Assembly (NCBI GenBank): GCA_933210815.1
Contig: OW119929.1
Coordinates: 25,013,626-25,077,625 of the forward strand
Length of the DNA: 64,000 bases
Source: Meta bourneti
Taxonomy: Eukaryota > Arthropoda > Arachnida > Araneae > Tetragnathidae
Direction: 5' to 3'
A program made the position numbers and the translations under genes. The notes under the pieces were generated by a model, which worked only from the letters and a program-made list of their open reading frames with translations, was not told where the DNA came from and searched no databases. Position 1 is the stretch's first letter. Every line of letters starts with the position of its first letter. This document shows, in pieces, positions 20,945-31,390 of this stretch.

Positions 20945-21957
20945 GGTGTTAACTTTGCATAAACTTTGCATGCTGTGAGTACTTACATTCATTTAATGAC
21001 TGAACTTGGATGCGTCAGTCTATCAGTCTTCTCGTTCTACGTCTGATTTTGTGTTTGTGTGCTTGTACAAGTATCACATAAAATTTATTCCACATAGTTT
21101 AATGCAATGTCCCCCTTATATTTCTGAAAACCATGTTTTAGTTTAATGAATACATTATTTAAAATTCCTTTGCATACATATATAAGCAAGTTGCATGCAA
21201 AAGTGTAGTATTTGAGTAAGTTTATTTAAATCAATCATAATTTGGTAGTCATGTAAAATCTGGAATATATATTGAGCATCGAAATTACTTGGATTGTTTT
21301 ATCAGTACTGCTGAAAAATCAATTATTTTTTCAAAAATTATTTTTACGGAACTTAAAATCCAATACTTTTGTATTTTGAGTCTTATTTATTTTCTTTGAG
21401 AAATATAAATTTCTTACGAATATTTGGGACAGACAATATTTTGTAACGAAATGGAAACTCATGTTCGTTTACCACGTGCAGTGATTTTTTTGTTTTTTTC
21501 GCTCAAAATTAATTTCGTGTTTTTAAATTTTGTCTAATATTTAGCTGTAAGTTGTGGCAACTGTCAATTAGACTGTTAACTGTTAGATCAAGAGCAACAT
21601 CACCACAAAGTATTTGATTTAAAGTGGCATGTAAGTTAGAATAAAGTAAATTTTAAATGGAATTTTATCATTGAAAGAACGTTAATGTTAAAAAAATTCG
21701 ATTATTGTTATATTACAAATATTACTTTGAATATACAAAAATAATTACAAATATTACTTTGAATTCGATTATTGTTATATTACTTTTGAAATATTACAAA
21801 TTCTTTATCATAGTGACAGAAGGTTAAGTTGGCTTGTTTTACAAATTGAAGCTCCACTTAAGCAACTTTTATAAGTAAAGTTTGTTTAAAACAATGATTT
21901 TCTTTAGAAGAACGCTGTCAAATCGATTTACCATTTTGAAATAATGTTAATAAGTTA
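20945..21957. other. Spacer conserved in three copies
   Basis: Noncoding sequence shared with 26669-27588 (direct) and in part with 13860-15130 (inverted). It lies upstream of gene copy 2, so it may contain its regulatory sequence. No motif can be assigned with confidence. Confidence 0.5.
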
Positions 21958-22163
21958 TTCGTCAAGAAAAGGATCACACGACTTTAGCAATATTGTGTAG
22001 GTAGTTAATTAGCGTCGCTCTAGAGCAACACAATGGGATATTGGCAACGGTTCGGAATCAATCCCGATGCTTCAAAAAATATGCTGCTAAAACCTATTTG
22101 ACAGCTGGTAATCTTGCTCAACAAATTCAAAATTGATTTCATTCTGCACAATACTAAAAATAA

Positions 22164-22173
22164 CTATTTATAG
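22164..22173 (+). promoter_or_regulatory. TATA-like element upstream of gene copy 2
   Basis: CTATTTATAG about 230 bp before the start codon. The homologous element in unit 1 is displaced by a transposon. Assignment is by motif only. Confidence 0.35.
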
Positions 22174-22402
22174 GTCATAAATATAACGACTATGAACATT
22201 ATTTGAGGGTTTTTCAATCTCTTTTGTATATCGATTTTCAATTTAAGTAAATCTGTCAATATTAATTTTAATTTACAAAACGTCTGAAACAACGCAACAG
22301 TTTCACGAAAAATATTCACCACGAGAAGATACTACGTGCGCATGAAGCATCAACTGAAATATCAAATTTTTTAAATGCTCATTTAGAATTCTTACCGCTG
22401 AA

Positions 22403-23989
22403 ATGAATATACGTTTATGCGTTAAGATGAGTTTTAATCTTTTAATTTACAGTTATTTCCTTTTTGCTTTAAGCTCCATCTCATGTAATGCTGCAAGTTT
22501 AAATGCTAGGAAAGGATCAGATCTACCTTTAGATGCAAAACAATTGGATGAAATATTTCCCGAAATATTGAATACCACAACTGTATTGAATGAAACTCAT
22601 GGAACCACTGAAATCAACGGCAAAGAAGTGAAGAATGAAGCGGCCAAAATCTTGTCGGATCCAAATCTTGGTATTGGTGCTAAATCAAGATACGGATCAC
22701 AAGTTAAAGATGGAAGTCTAACGCTCAAATATTCAATGAATAGCAGTAATCCTCTAACAGTTGCCACTAATGAAAATGGAGAAGGAAGCCCTTCAAATAA
22801 TTATTCAATAGGAAGAACTGGACAAATCCCTGAAATGATAGATACAAGCAACGGAAAGTGGGATGAAACTACACCTAGCAGGCGAACACCTGCCACCATT
22901 TCGAGTCTAATTTTTAGTGGCGAACAAACGATGCACAAAATTCCCTCGAAGAGTATCCCATTGGAAATAAATAGTGCAGGTGCGATGAAGATTGTTAGAA
23001 AAGATGATGAAACAAAATCTAGCACATCAGCATCTTCTGTCGGCAGTCATAACATAGGCCTAATCATGGGAACTGAAGACAAAGCTATTGAAATTTTTTC
23101 AAAGAGTGTCCCATCCAAAACAACTAGCGAAGATACTATAGCGATTAATGGAGATGAAGATGAAACAGATGTTAGCAATCCCATGTCTTCTGCTACCACT
23201 CATATCTCAAGTATGGAATATAGAACCATCGAAAAAACTGACAAAGTTTCTTCGAAGAGTGCCCAAATCATTGCAGATGTGACAAGAAGCTCTGCATTTC
23301 TTAAATCCCATCCAACCGGAAGCCCCAAAAAGGCTCACAATAGCAAAGAAAAGGTGATTGACGACAAACACAAAAATATCAACAAGTCTGTGAAAAAAGA
23401 TATCAGACATGGAACTGAAGACCTCAAAATGGGACCGAAAACACACTTTAAAGACAATTTGAGCATTGAATCCTCGGAACTTAACAATGGAAGTCTGAAT
23501 ATTAATTTTACAACAAACCAAAATAAAGCAAGTCAACTGAAAAACAACTTATCAGATAGTAAAAGTGTTAAGGAAGGCGTAACTTTAGGGGGTGAATTGA
23601 AAAAAATTCGCTCGAAGCGCGAACTCCGATCGAAAAATATTACTGTTGACGAAGTCCTCAGTAGAATATCAATGAAGATCAACATTAGTATGATGAACCA
23701 GAATATCAGTCAAAGTTTGGTTGGTAAAATTATTCGGAGAGGCAACTATGGCGGTTTATTGATAGAAAAAATGTTGATGAAAATACAAAATCCACCTGAA
23801 AAACAATCCCCCGAAAAGAATTCGAAAGAAGATGAATTTAAAATAGATAATCTATTTCTAAAAATGTGGGATAATGATAATGAAAGTTATGGTAGAAATT
23901 TTGCCCCTCAAGTTCAAGGCTACGCTTCAAACTGGGTTGGTAATATTTTTAAACATATGGCAATGAATGAAAGGCAGCATAAAAAGTAA
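22403..23989 (+). CDS. Secreted Ser/Thr-rich repeat protein, copy 2 (shortened)
   Basis: Intronless frame of 528 codons, paralogous to 16949-19159. The N-terminal part and C-terminal 122 residues are nearly identical to copy 1. The last 122 residues differ at only three sites (K-L to K-I, FKL to FKH, QY to QH). It lacks about 208 residues: the fourth to sixth 50-aa repeats and part of the following segment. The junction lies at about 23280-23300, where VTRSSAFLKSHPTG replaces the longer stretch. The RSKR furin-type site is kept at residues 403-406. In the signal peptide most differences from copy 1 change the amino acid. The function is unknown. Confidence 0.8.
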   Translation: MNIRLCVKMSFNLLIYSYFLFALSSISCNAASLNARKGSDLPLDAKQLDEIFPEILNTTTVLNETHGTTEINGKEVKNEAAKILSDPNLGIGAKSRYGSQVKDGSLTLKYSMNSSNPLTVATNENGEGSPSNNYSIGRTGQIPEMIDTSNGKWDETTPSRRTPATISSLIFSGEQTMHKIPSKSIPLEINSAGAMKIVRKDDETKSSTSASSVGSHNIGLIMGTEDKAIEIFSKSVPSKTTSEDTIAINGDEDETDVSNPMSSATTHISSMEYRTIEKTDKVSSKSAQIIADVTRSSAFLKSHPTGSPKKAHNSKEKVIDDKHKNINKSVKKDIRHGTEDLKMGPKTHFKDNLSIESSELNNGSLNINFTTNQNKASQLKNNLSDSKSVKEGVTLGGELKKIRSKRELRSKNITVDEVLSRISMKINISMMNQNISQSLVGKIIRRGNYGGLLIEKMLMKIQNPPEKQSPEKNSKEDEFKIDNLFLKMWDNDNESYGRNFAPQVQGYASNWVGNIFKHMAMNERQHKK

Positions 23990-24187
23990 TTTCCCATATT
24001 CAGAAATGCTAGAAAATTTTATATAGTTCAGCAGGCAGTTGCAATATTTTGGTTTGCTGTTTCCATTACAAAATTTCAATATTGTGAGCATTCTGTGATG
24101 CGTTTTTATAGTGAGGTATGGTTGTTGTAGTCTCATGTTTTGAAAAACTAAACTTTCTTTTTGGTGTCTAATGTAACATTTTGCCAT

Positions 24188-24193
24188 AATAAA
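24188..24193 (+). terminator. Polyadenylation signal of gene copy 2
   Basis: AATAAA about 200 bp after the stop codon, at the position homologous to 19353 in copy 1. Confidence 0.5.
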
Positions 24194-25194
24194 AAAATTA
24201 ACATTTTGTTCAAAACGACATGTGTATTTATTTATATATAACAACATAGAACGAGAAGATATATTTTAAATTAAAAAACTATAAATTTAAAATTTATTAG
24301 TAAATCGAAGTCGCGTAAATTGTGTAGTTTTGAAACATCCAGAAATTTCGCATACATGAGATGGAAGTAAGATAAAAAAAAATTGGTAGTTTCTGATGAG
24401 GTCACAAAACGTAGTTTTGACATGAATACTCTGACTTGGTGTTGGATTGTGGAATGAAAGAAGCAGGCAGGAAGTTTGAACGATTGTTTATTGTGAATAT
24501 TTACCAATTCATTTACAATTTTAATGATTAATGTGTAGTTTGAAAAATTGTTGTTTAGAGATTGTTGTCCAATATTAATTGTAGCGTAGTTCGGTAGCTT
24601 TTGAATCCATTTCCACAGTCCCATTTTTTAGCCACTCCGTGCAATCCAGAGTTACACGGGCCCAAAGTTTGCCAATCACCGTAAAATATCGACATATTGC
24701 GAACCCCTCACCCCGCTCAATGACCTGCGCACTCGGTCTGAAGGTCATCTCAGGTTACGGATATCCTTTGTCTACACGACACTCTATTTATCTTCTGGGC
24801 TTTTCTTATAGTTCTGAAATCATAAGACAAAACAATTGTAATGCTCGACTTTTCATGCATATCCCATAGTACTGTTCCAATTTGAAACACGTATGCACGT
24901 TAAAAACATTTAAAACACAGTGTATAAATGACTGTATACAGGGAACGCATCTTCACACTTTCGAATTAACACGAAAATTGCAGGATAATTTTTTTTTGTA
25001 ACAACGACCAAACTGAGGCGTAAGTCGTGTGTTTTTTGTTTGTAATGTCAGCCATGTTTATCGAATTAAGATAAATGTTGACTGTTTTTTTTTCATGATG
25101 AATACTAAAATATATGTTTAGATTCAAAAGTGAATAAACTAAAAAAAAAGGTACGAAAGACTAATTATTAAAAAATGAGTGTAAACACAGCTTT

Positions 25195-25535
25195 ATCCCA
25201 TCAAGTGGTATCGACGAGATAACTCGTCCATTAACATCTGAGAAATTTTGCTAACGACGAGATATCTCGTCCATCAAGGTCTGATCATTTCTGCTAATGA
25301 GGTATAGATAGACTAACCTCGTAGAGATATTAAACTACCCTATTACCAAGTAGGAGAAACAGTCTCCCGTGCCTAAAACTGGTGACAGTCTGGAATAGGT
25401 TTTTGTATAAGAGGCTGATCACTACAGGGCAGTTTTTGATACCCCAAAGGGGGTTAACCTTCCTGGAGAGGTATCGAAACCCCCCTGGGGGTATGAGGCG
25501 AGATACCTCGTCACGGCAACCACCAGGTCGGTTAA
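25195..25535 (+). mobile_element. TTAA MITE subfamily B (unit 2 copy)
   Basis: Homologous to 20609-20937, with the same core and the same 'cctgggggtatgaggc' right segment. It carries a better preserved interior palindrome (GACGAGATATCTCGTC at about 25256). Confidence 0.75.
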
Positions 25536-25741
25536 CCCTTCTTGTGGTTGTCGTTACGAGGTATCTCATTTCATTAGTCAAACTGAGAGACCTTAATGGA
25601 CGAGATATCTCGTCATTAGAAAAAAGTAATTAGATCTTTATCCCCTCATCTTCGAAAAATCGAATTCGAGATATCTCATTATTAGTAAAATTTGTCAGAT
25701 CTTGATGGACGATATAGCGTCGTAACCGCTTGGAGCGTTAA
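25532..25741 (-). mobile_element. TTAA MITE (family 1), only in unit 2
   Basis: Starts TTAACCCTTCTTGTGGTTGTC and ends CGCTTGGAGCGTTAA. Unit 1 has no counterpart, so this inserted after the duplication or was lost from unit 1. Confidence 0.75.
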
Positions 25742-26668
25742 CAAAGACTGATAAGTTTCTTAAATTAATCAAAATGGCATTCACCACGACATTCCTCAAA
25801 CTATATAAAGTGTCGGGTAAAGAATTTTTCGTGATTTAATTTTTAGGAATCCACTCGTCAGGTCAATTCGTTCTAATTAAGCATTTTCGAAAAGCCAAGA
25901 TCAATTCAGTGATTCATAACCCGAGCAAATTCCTTTAAATCGGCACAAAAATACATTTGAAATGGGTACTTCGCATAGAACAGCTATTTCCAACCTTTTT
26001 CATCTCATGGCACATATATGTGGGGGGCTGGTTTGTGGGCAATAGGTAATATGAAACGTTTTAAAGAATAATTAAGTTTAATGATGAGATTGATCAATAT
26101 TTACAATGAATTTGGCCAAGAGAATTAAAGTTAAACAATGTTTTGTTAAGTGCACAGCACAGACATCATCATCACAAACTCTATCGGCGCTCACTGCCCG
26201 TCAACATCGCACCGTCCAAGGCTACGTCCTACTCGTCGCTTTTGGCTCTGCGTTCCTCCAATGCGTGGTATGGCTGCGCAGTGGTCGGAGATGAGATCAG
26301 TGCGGAGGTGCCCTCTAGTGGCAGGCTGGGCACCACATATATACTAATTACTGAAATTCTGAGGGTCACCGAAAAATATATAAAATGTTTGGCGATTGGG
26401 CAAAAAATTATATACTTTTGAAAGATTACAAAAAATATAAGTGTAACACATTTTATTGTTACTAAATCTATCCTATTATCTATGTAAATAAAAATGGAGT
26501 GTTTGTACATTGAATATTTTTGACCCATATTAAGTTTTTTATCCGTTTTCGGCCCTTCTGGTGTAAAATCCGTCTCTCCGGCGTTAGGGGTCTGTCTGTC
26601 TTTCTGTCCGTCCATCTGTCTGTATGTGTGTGCCCGTACTACGTCCAAACGGTTGAATATATTTTCAT
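25742..26668. other. Unit-2-specific block with possible DNA-transposon remnants
   Basis: Absent from unit 1. At about 25981 the sequence ACAGCTATTTCCAACCTTTTT with 'catctcatggcacat' resembles a Charlie-type hAT terminus, but no partner end was found. At about 26480-26665 'atgtaaataaaaatggag' and a (GTCT)n-rich stretch resemble a Helitron-like or other non-autonomous repeat. Neither is certain. No gene is supported. Confidence 0.35.
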
Positions 26669-28215
26669 GAAACTTTGCATACTGTGAGTATTTAAATTCA
26701 TTTAGTGACTGAACTTGAATGCGTTAGTCTATCTGTTCTTCTCGTTCTATGTCTGATTTTGTGTTTGTGTGCTTGTACAAATATCACATAAAATTTATTC
26801 CACATATTTTAATGCAATGTCCCCCTTATATTTCTGAAAACCATATTTTGGTTTAATGAATACATTATTTAAAATTCCTTTGCTTACATATTTAAGCAAG
26901 TTGCATGCAAAAGTATCTGAGTAAGTTTATTTAAATCGATCATAATTTGGTAGTCATGTAGAATTTGGAATATAGATTGAGCATCGCAATTACTTGAATT
27001 TATTTTACCAGTACTGCTGAAAAATCAATTATTTTTTCAAAAACTATTTTTACGGAATTTAAAATCCAATACTTTTGTATTTTGAGTCTTATTTATTTTC
27101 TTTGAGAAATATAAATTACTTCCGAATGTTTGGGACAGACGATATTTTGCAACGAAACGGAAACTCATGTTCGTTTGCCACACGTGCAGTGATTTTTTTT
27201 CTGTTTGTTTCGCTCAAAATTAATTTCGTGCTTTTAAATATTTTTAGTTGTAAATTGTGGGAACTGTCAAGATAGAATGGCAACTGTTAGATCAAGAGCA
27301 ACATCACCACAAAGTATTTGATTTAAAGCGGTATGTAAGTTAGAATAAAGTAAATTTTAAGTGCAATTTTATCATTGAAAAAACGTTAATTTAAAAAAAT
27401 CCGAAATAGTACTTTTGAACTATTACAAATTCTTTGTCATAGTAACAGAAGTTTAAGGTGGCTTATTTTACAAATTGAAGCTCCACTTAAGCAACTTTTA
27501 TAAGGAAAGTATGTTTAAAACAATGATTTTCTTTAGAAGAACGCTGTCAAATCGATTTACCATTTTTAAAATAATGGTAATAAGTTATCTTTGCTTTGTC
27601 TGTACTGAAATCATTCAATTTTAAAACAAGTTCTTTTACTATTGCACTTGCCACAAAACGGAATTTTCAAAACTAAACATTTTCGCTTTTGAAACAAATT
27701 TAGTGACAAATATCTTATCAAATTAATTTGTCATCTTTCCCTCAATGATTGCTAAATTCGAAAATGTCGCAAGCCTGTGCAAGATTGCCATAAGTCAAAA
27801 AATATTGGTATGTAAACTGAGTGCGAGAGCGTACACCGTAGATTCATCATTTTTACAAATTGAGTTGAGCAATTTTACATGAAAAGAACTTAAGAATATG
27901 AATTCCTAATCCTCCCTCAAAATCGTCTTTTGTAACAGTTAATTTAGTTTTCGTCACCTTTCGTCAGTTTGTATCTTTGGCATGGGTACGATATATGTGA
28001 AATGTGTTACATAGATGGATATGCATGCAAAGGATTGGTATCCAAAGTAGGTTGTAGAAATTATAAAAATTTCGTGTTAAAAATTATTTTACTCATATTT
28101 AAATGATTTGGCATTTTTCTGCGAAATAGGAAAGTGATTTTTCTGGTCACGGTTTCAAACTATAGTTAACCAGTTCAACACGAGTTAGATCAGTTAATTT
28201 TGATAGTATAGTATA
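26669..28215 (+). repeat. Spacer copy and right arm of the inverted repeat
   Basis: The first part matches 20950-21957 directly. The segment of about 27100-28215 matches 13860-15130 in inverted orientation, so the two arms face each other across about 12 kb that holds both gene copies. Confidence 0.75.
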
Positions 28216-28458
28216 TAAAAAAAAATAGTCGGCATACATGTATCCCCCTTCTTTTCTCCAAAATAGCCTTAATAAAAAAAATTTTGAAGCAATTTATTTA
28301 TACCTTTTTTAATAAAAAATAATAATTAAAATTATCTATAATGGTATTGCTCTACTATTTGTAAACACGCTTGTTATATCTCACAATGCGATCATAAGCG
28401 AAGCCACTGGCTTGGAGCATAAAAAGAGCTAATTAAGCAGACATTGACCTTCTAATGA
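28216..28458. other. Intergenic, no recognised feature
   Basis: A/T-rich tracts only. Confidence 0.5.
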
Positions 28459-28461
28459 AAT

Positions 28462-28690
28462 AGACGTCTCCCCAGAGTATATATAGCTATGCATACAGAG
28501 ACGTCACTGCCATAGGAAGTAATAGTCCGCGAAATAACCTGGGATTTCACATAGACGGTGGCGGCCTCGATCGTGGTGTGTCATCATTACCATGGCTACC
28601 AACTGATCCAGCTTCATTGTCCTAGCAACCGTACAAGTTGACAGGTTGCGTTCATGCTTTGAAAATTAAATTTTTTTTCCATAGCAACCG
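28462..28690 (+). promoter_or_regulatory. Candidate regulatory region: TATA-like box, CRE-like repeats and three X-box-like motifs
   Basis: In a local GC-richer island, GAGTATATATAG (about 28475-28486) lies between inverted AGACGTCTC (28462-28470) and GAGACGTC (28498-28505). Three sequences resembling the 14-nt RFX-factor X-box follow: GTAGCCATGGTAAT on the minus strand (28586-28599), ATTGTCCTAGCAAC (28616-28629) and TTTTCCATAGCAAC (28675-28688). They match GTTGCCATGGTAAC or GTTGCCATAGCAAC at 11-12 of 14 positions by eye. No adjacent gene is identified for it, so function is inferred from motif density only. Confidence 0.35.
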
Positions 28691-29447
28691 AATTAGTTGA
28701 GAATTAGCGCTTTTTTATAAATAAGGATTTGGAAATATGCGCTATTACATGGAGAAATTTTTTTTATCATTCTGGAACAATACATGGAAAGAGTCAGCAT
28801 CTCCGCTGTGGCATAAACTTCAAAGTATGGAATTACTAGAATTTGGAGTTTTTGATTTAAGAAAATTTACATCTCGATATTATCTGTTTTGTTATACAAA
28901 TGATTTGGAAGACCGGAAGCCCTTCACAGTCAAATATATATTTTAAAAAATTGAAAAATCGCATTTTTCCATAATTTTACTTTTAAATATTTTTTCTTTA
29001 CTAGAGTAGAAATACAAGCACTAAATTATACTACATTATTTGCTATAAAATCTCTTTATTAAGAATAATTTTTAATGTTGTCTTTCCATTTCTAGAGATA
29101 CCAGAGCAATTTGAAGTTTGTAGGAAATTGGCAAAATTTCTATTTTCGTCGATCTCTCAGATTCAGCAGTGACGGTTATAAATTGTATTCTGGCTTTTCC
29201 CAAGATGCCTTTTTTAATTTAAAATTTTTAAATTTCTGTCATTAACTTATTAAAATAAACAAGCTACTTTTAGTGTAAAAAAAACTTACTTTTGTGACCT
29301 TGAACTTTAAAAGTCAATAATTAACGAAATTATTACTATCTGTAACTAATTTAAAAATTGAATTTCATTAAAATCAGTGATATGTCAGCCACGGCCGATT
29401 TCCTCATTTTGCATTGAATGATCCAAACGCCAACTCTGCTATTGTTA
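28691..29447. other. Intergenic, no recognised feature
   Basis: A 69-codon open frame at 28737-28946 has no homology I recognise and no splice context. It is not called as a gene. Confidence 0.5.
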
Positions 29448-29553
29448 TTCTCGAATCTTTCCCTTTGGTATTGATTCCGGACCGTCACCAATAGCCCATT
29501 GTGTTGCTCCAGTGCGACGTTAATTAAAATACTTACCCATACCTACCTTATAG
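29448..29553 (+). repeat. SINE-1, 3' third
   Basis: 'atctttccctttggtattga' through 'ttgctccagtgcgacgttaa' and the 'acctacct' tail match the reference. 5'-truncated. Confidence 0.8.
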
Positions 29554-29899
29554 TATTGGCATATACAATTCCATTATTCATGAATTGTTACTGTAATATT
29601 TTCTGAAACAGAAAGTAGCAGGAATATGTCTTTATTGGTGGACTTATGAGAGAAAGTCATCCACAGTTGTGTGTGAGAGGGCAAGTGTATATATATAAAC
29701 AAAATACCGGAGAAGAAAAATACTTCCAGTATAAAATATTTTGATTTAAAGCCGTCTGGGCTACGTTTTGGGTTAAATTTTTATGTGACATACTGAAACT
29801 GCCTGCAATAACATGCCAAATTACGTCACAAATTATTAAGGAAGTTATTAAAACACTAGCCCCTGAGAACGCAATCCGACTGAAGCACCAATCACTAAA

Positions 29900-30076
29900 C
29901 TCACAGACTAGTAGTGATCCGGAAATCACTACTAGTCGACTGATCCGGTAATCTAGCACCAATCACTAAACTCACCGGCTCAGTTTACAAGTCTTGTACG
30001 AGCTACACTCTTACAAGACTAGTAGTGATCCGGAAATCATTACTTCACTACTAGTCGACTGATCCGGTAATCTAAG
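29900..30076. repeat. Pair of about 55-bp hairpin-forming repeats
   Basis: Two copies of a block containing GACTAGTAGTGATCCGGAAA and GTCGACTGATCCGGTAATCT lie at about 29905-29955 and 30017-30074. The first copy can fold as TAGTAGTGAT-CCGGAA-ATCACTACTA. The segment between the copies repeats 'caccaatcactaaactcac' from just upstream (29888 and 29957). Confidence 0.75.
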
Positions 30077-30485
30077 AGCTCGTTCATAAACGCGAATAAA
30101 TCGTACCGGTTGTACGAGTTATTCGAACCGAGCGTTCCAAGAGTCGGATTTTCTAGTGTGAAAAACAAGCCTTTTCAACAATCACTGAAAACGAAAACAA
30201 AGTCGTTTGAAACGAACTGAGATTATGCTAGGTTTTATCAGTTCAGAGTTGGAGACCGAAAAGGTAGGTGTAAATGTTGTAATGCATCTCTACTCATGGT
30301 TTAGGCTCATTTTCAGATTGAATTTATCAAAACAAATTGCCAATTACATGGCGAATGCGACTAATAAACTTAATCGCTCGTAAATGCAACTGGTGAAACG
30401 GAGGTCATGTGACGGATTATATTTTGGTTTGCACTTTTTTCAGAGTTGTTTACGAACGCGGCCTAAATTCAGAGTAAAAAGAGGT
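30077..30485. other. Intergenic, no recognised feature
   Basis: Moderately GC-balanced sequence without identifiable gene or repeat ends. Confidence 0.5.
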
Positions 30486-30785
30486 ATACAGGTGGTTACT
30501 TAACGTCGCACTGACGCAATATAACGAGCTATTGGCAAGGTCGGGGATCAATCCCGAAGAGAAAGATAATACCTCGTAATTTTAAACCACGGTCACATGT
30601 CGAGATCATCACCTGAGCTGGCTACCCACTCTACAAACTTCAACACCACGCCAACGTGAGAGCATTTAAGGCCACAACAGATGCAACGAACACCAACCCC
30701 CACGTACGCGGCGGTCTGGTTGGACCGAATATGGAATTCGCAACCCTCCAGTAGCATTTCCGTTACTCTTCCAAATGGACTACCG
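30486..30785 (-). repeat. SINE-1, near full-length, diverged
   Basis: Reverse-complement SINE-1 with recognisable tail, 'gggatcaatcccgaagag', 'ccacgccaacgtgag' and tRNA-like head. Confidence 0.8.
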
Positions 30786-31035
30786 GGGAGAAAATAAAGA
30801 ATTTGATATTTTAAAATTATGTTACACTATTCTTTTAAGTGACCTGTGTGTGTTTCAATAATTCTAGCTTAAACTGATCTCGCCATGGTACTTATTACAT
30901 ATTTAAATAATACATATAGTACTTAACTAATGCTTGTGCAATACTGTCCAGTTCCTTGAAAAAAGTTTTTTAGAGTAATACAAATTCAAATATCCTTCTT
31001 CACATAAAACAGTTAATTTAAAATGCAGTTAAGAA

Positions 31036-31177
31036 GGTAGGTAGTTAATTAAGATCGCTCTGGAGCAACACAATGGGCTATTGGCGACGGTCCGGGATCA
31101 ATCCGTAAGGGAAAGATCCAAGGGCACCGCCACGTAATTTTGAACCACGGTCAGATGACGAAGTCAACACCTGAGCT
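31036..31177 (-). repeat. SINE-1, 3' half
   Basis: Reverse orientation, from the 'gtaggtagttaatta' tail to 'acacctgagctggcag'. Part of this copy is duplicated identically at 48271-48357. Confidence 0.85.
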
Positions 31178-31390
31178 GGCAGTAAAGGTCACTCTAAATT
31201 ACATGTCGCAACCAGTTGAAAATTGTAAATTTCTGGAAATCTTCTCTAGTGATCTTAATTTAAAATACGCGAATTTTAATGTCCAAACGTGATGTAATGA
31301 TGCTCGAGCTACTTGGTGTCTCGTTCATCGAATTTTCATTTTTAAATAATATCTTAAATTTTACTGTAAGCGCTTTTAAAGAAGTGATCC

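Larger units (their letters stand above)
15226..21957 (+). repeat. Segmental duplication, direct unit 1
   Basis: The unit starts 'gtcaagaaaatgatcacacg' and matches unit 2, which starts at about 21958. It holds gene copy 1, its 3' flank, a MITE and the spacer up to 21957. Differences from unit 2 are a Tc1-like insertion (15462-16722), a 257-bp insertion at 20072-20328, and absence of the 25532-26668 material. A reverse SINE-1 fragment lies at 15273-15340 and is present in both units. Confidence 0.85.
21958..27588 (+). repeat. Segmental duplication, direct unit 2
   Basis: Begins 'cgtcaagaaaaggatcacac', directly after the end of unit 1, so the two units are in tandem. It contains gene copy 2, the matching 3' flank, an expanded MITE block and the spacer. 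At about 27588 the match to unit 1 stops, while the match to the inverted left arm continues to about 28215. Confidence 0.85.

Noticed and set aside
24271..24624. 117-codon minus-strand frame in the 3' flank of gene copy 2
   Set aside because: The homologous region of unit 1 (19449-19916) breaks this frame into pieces with stops, so it is not conserved as a gene.
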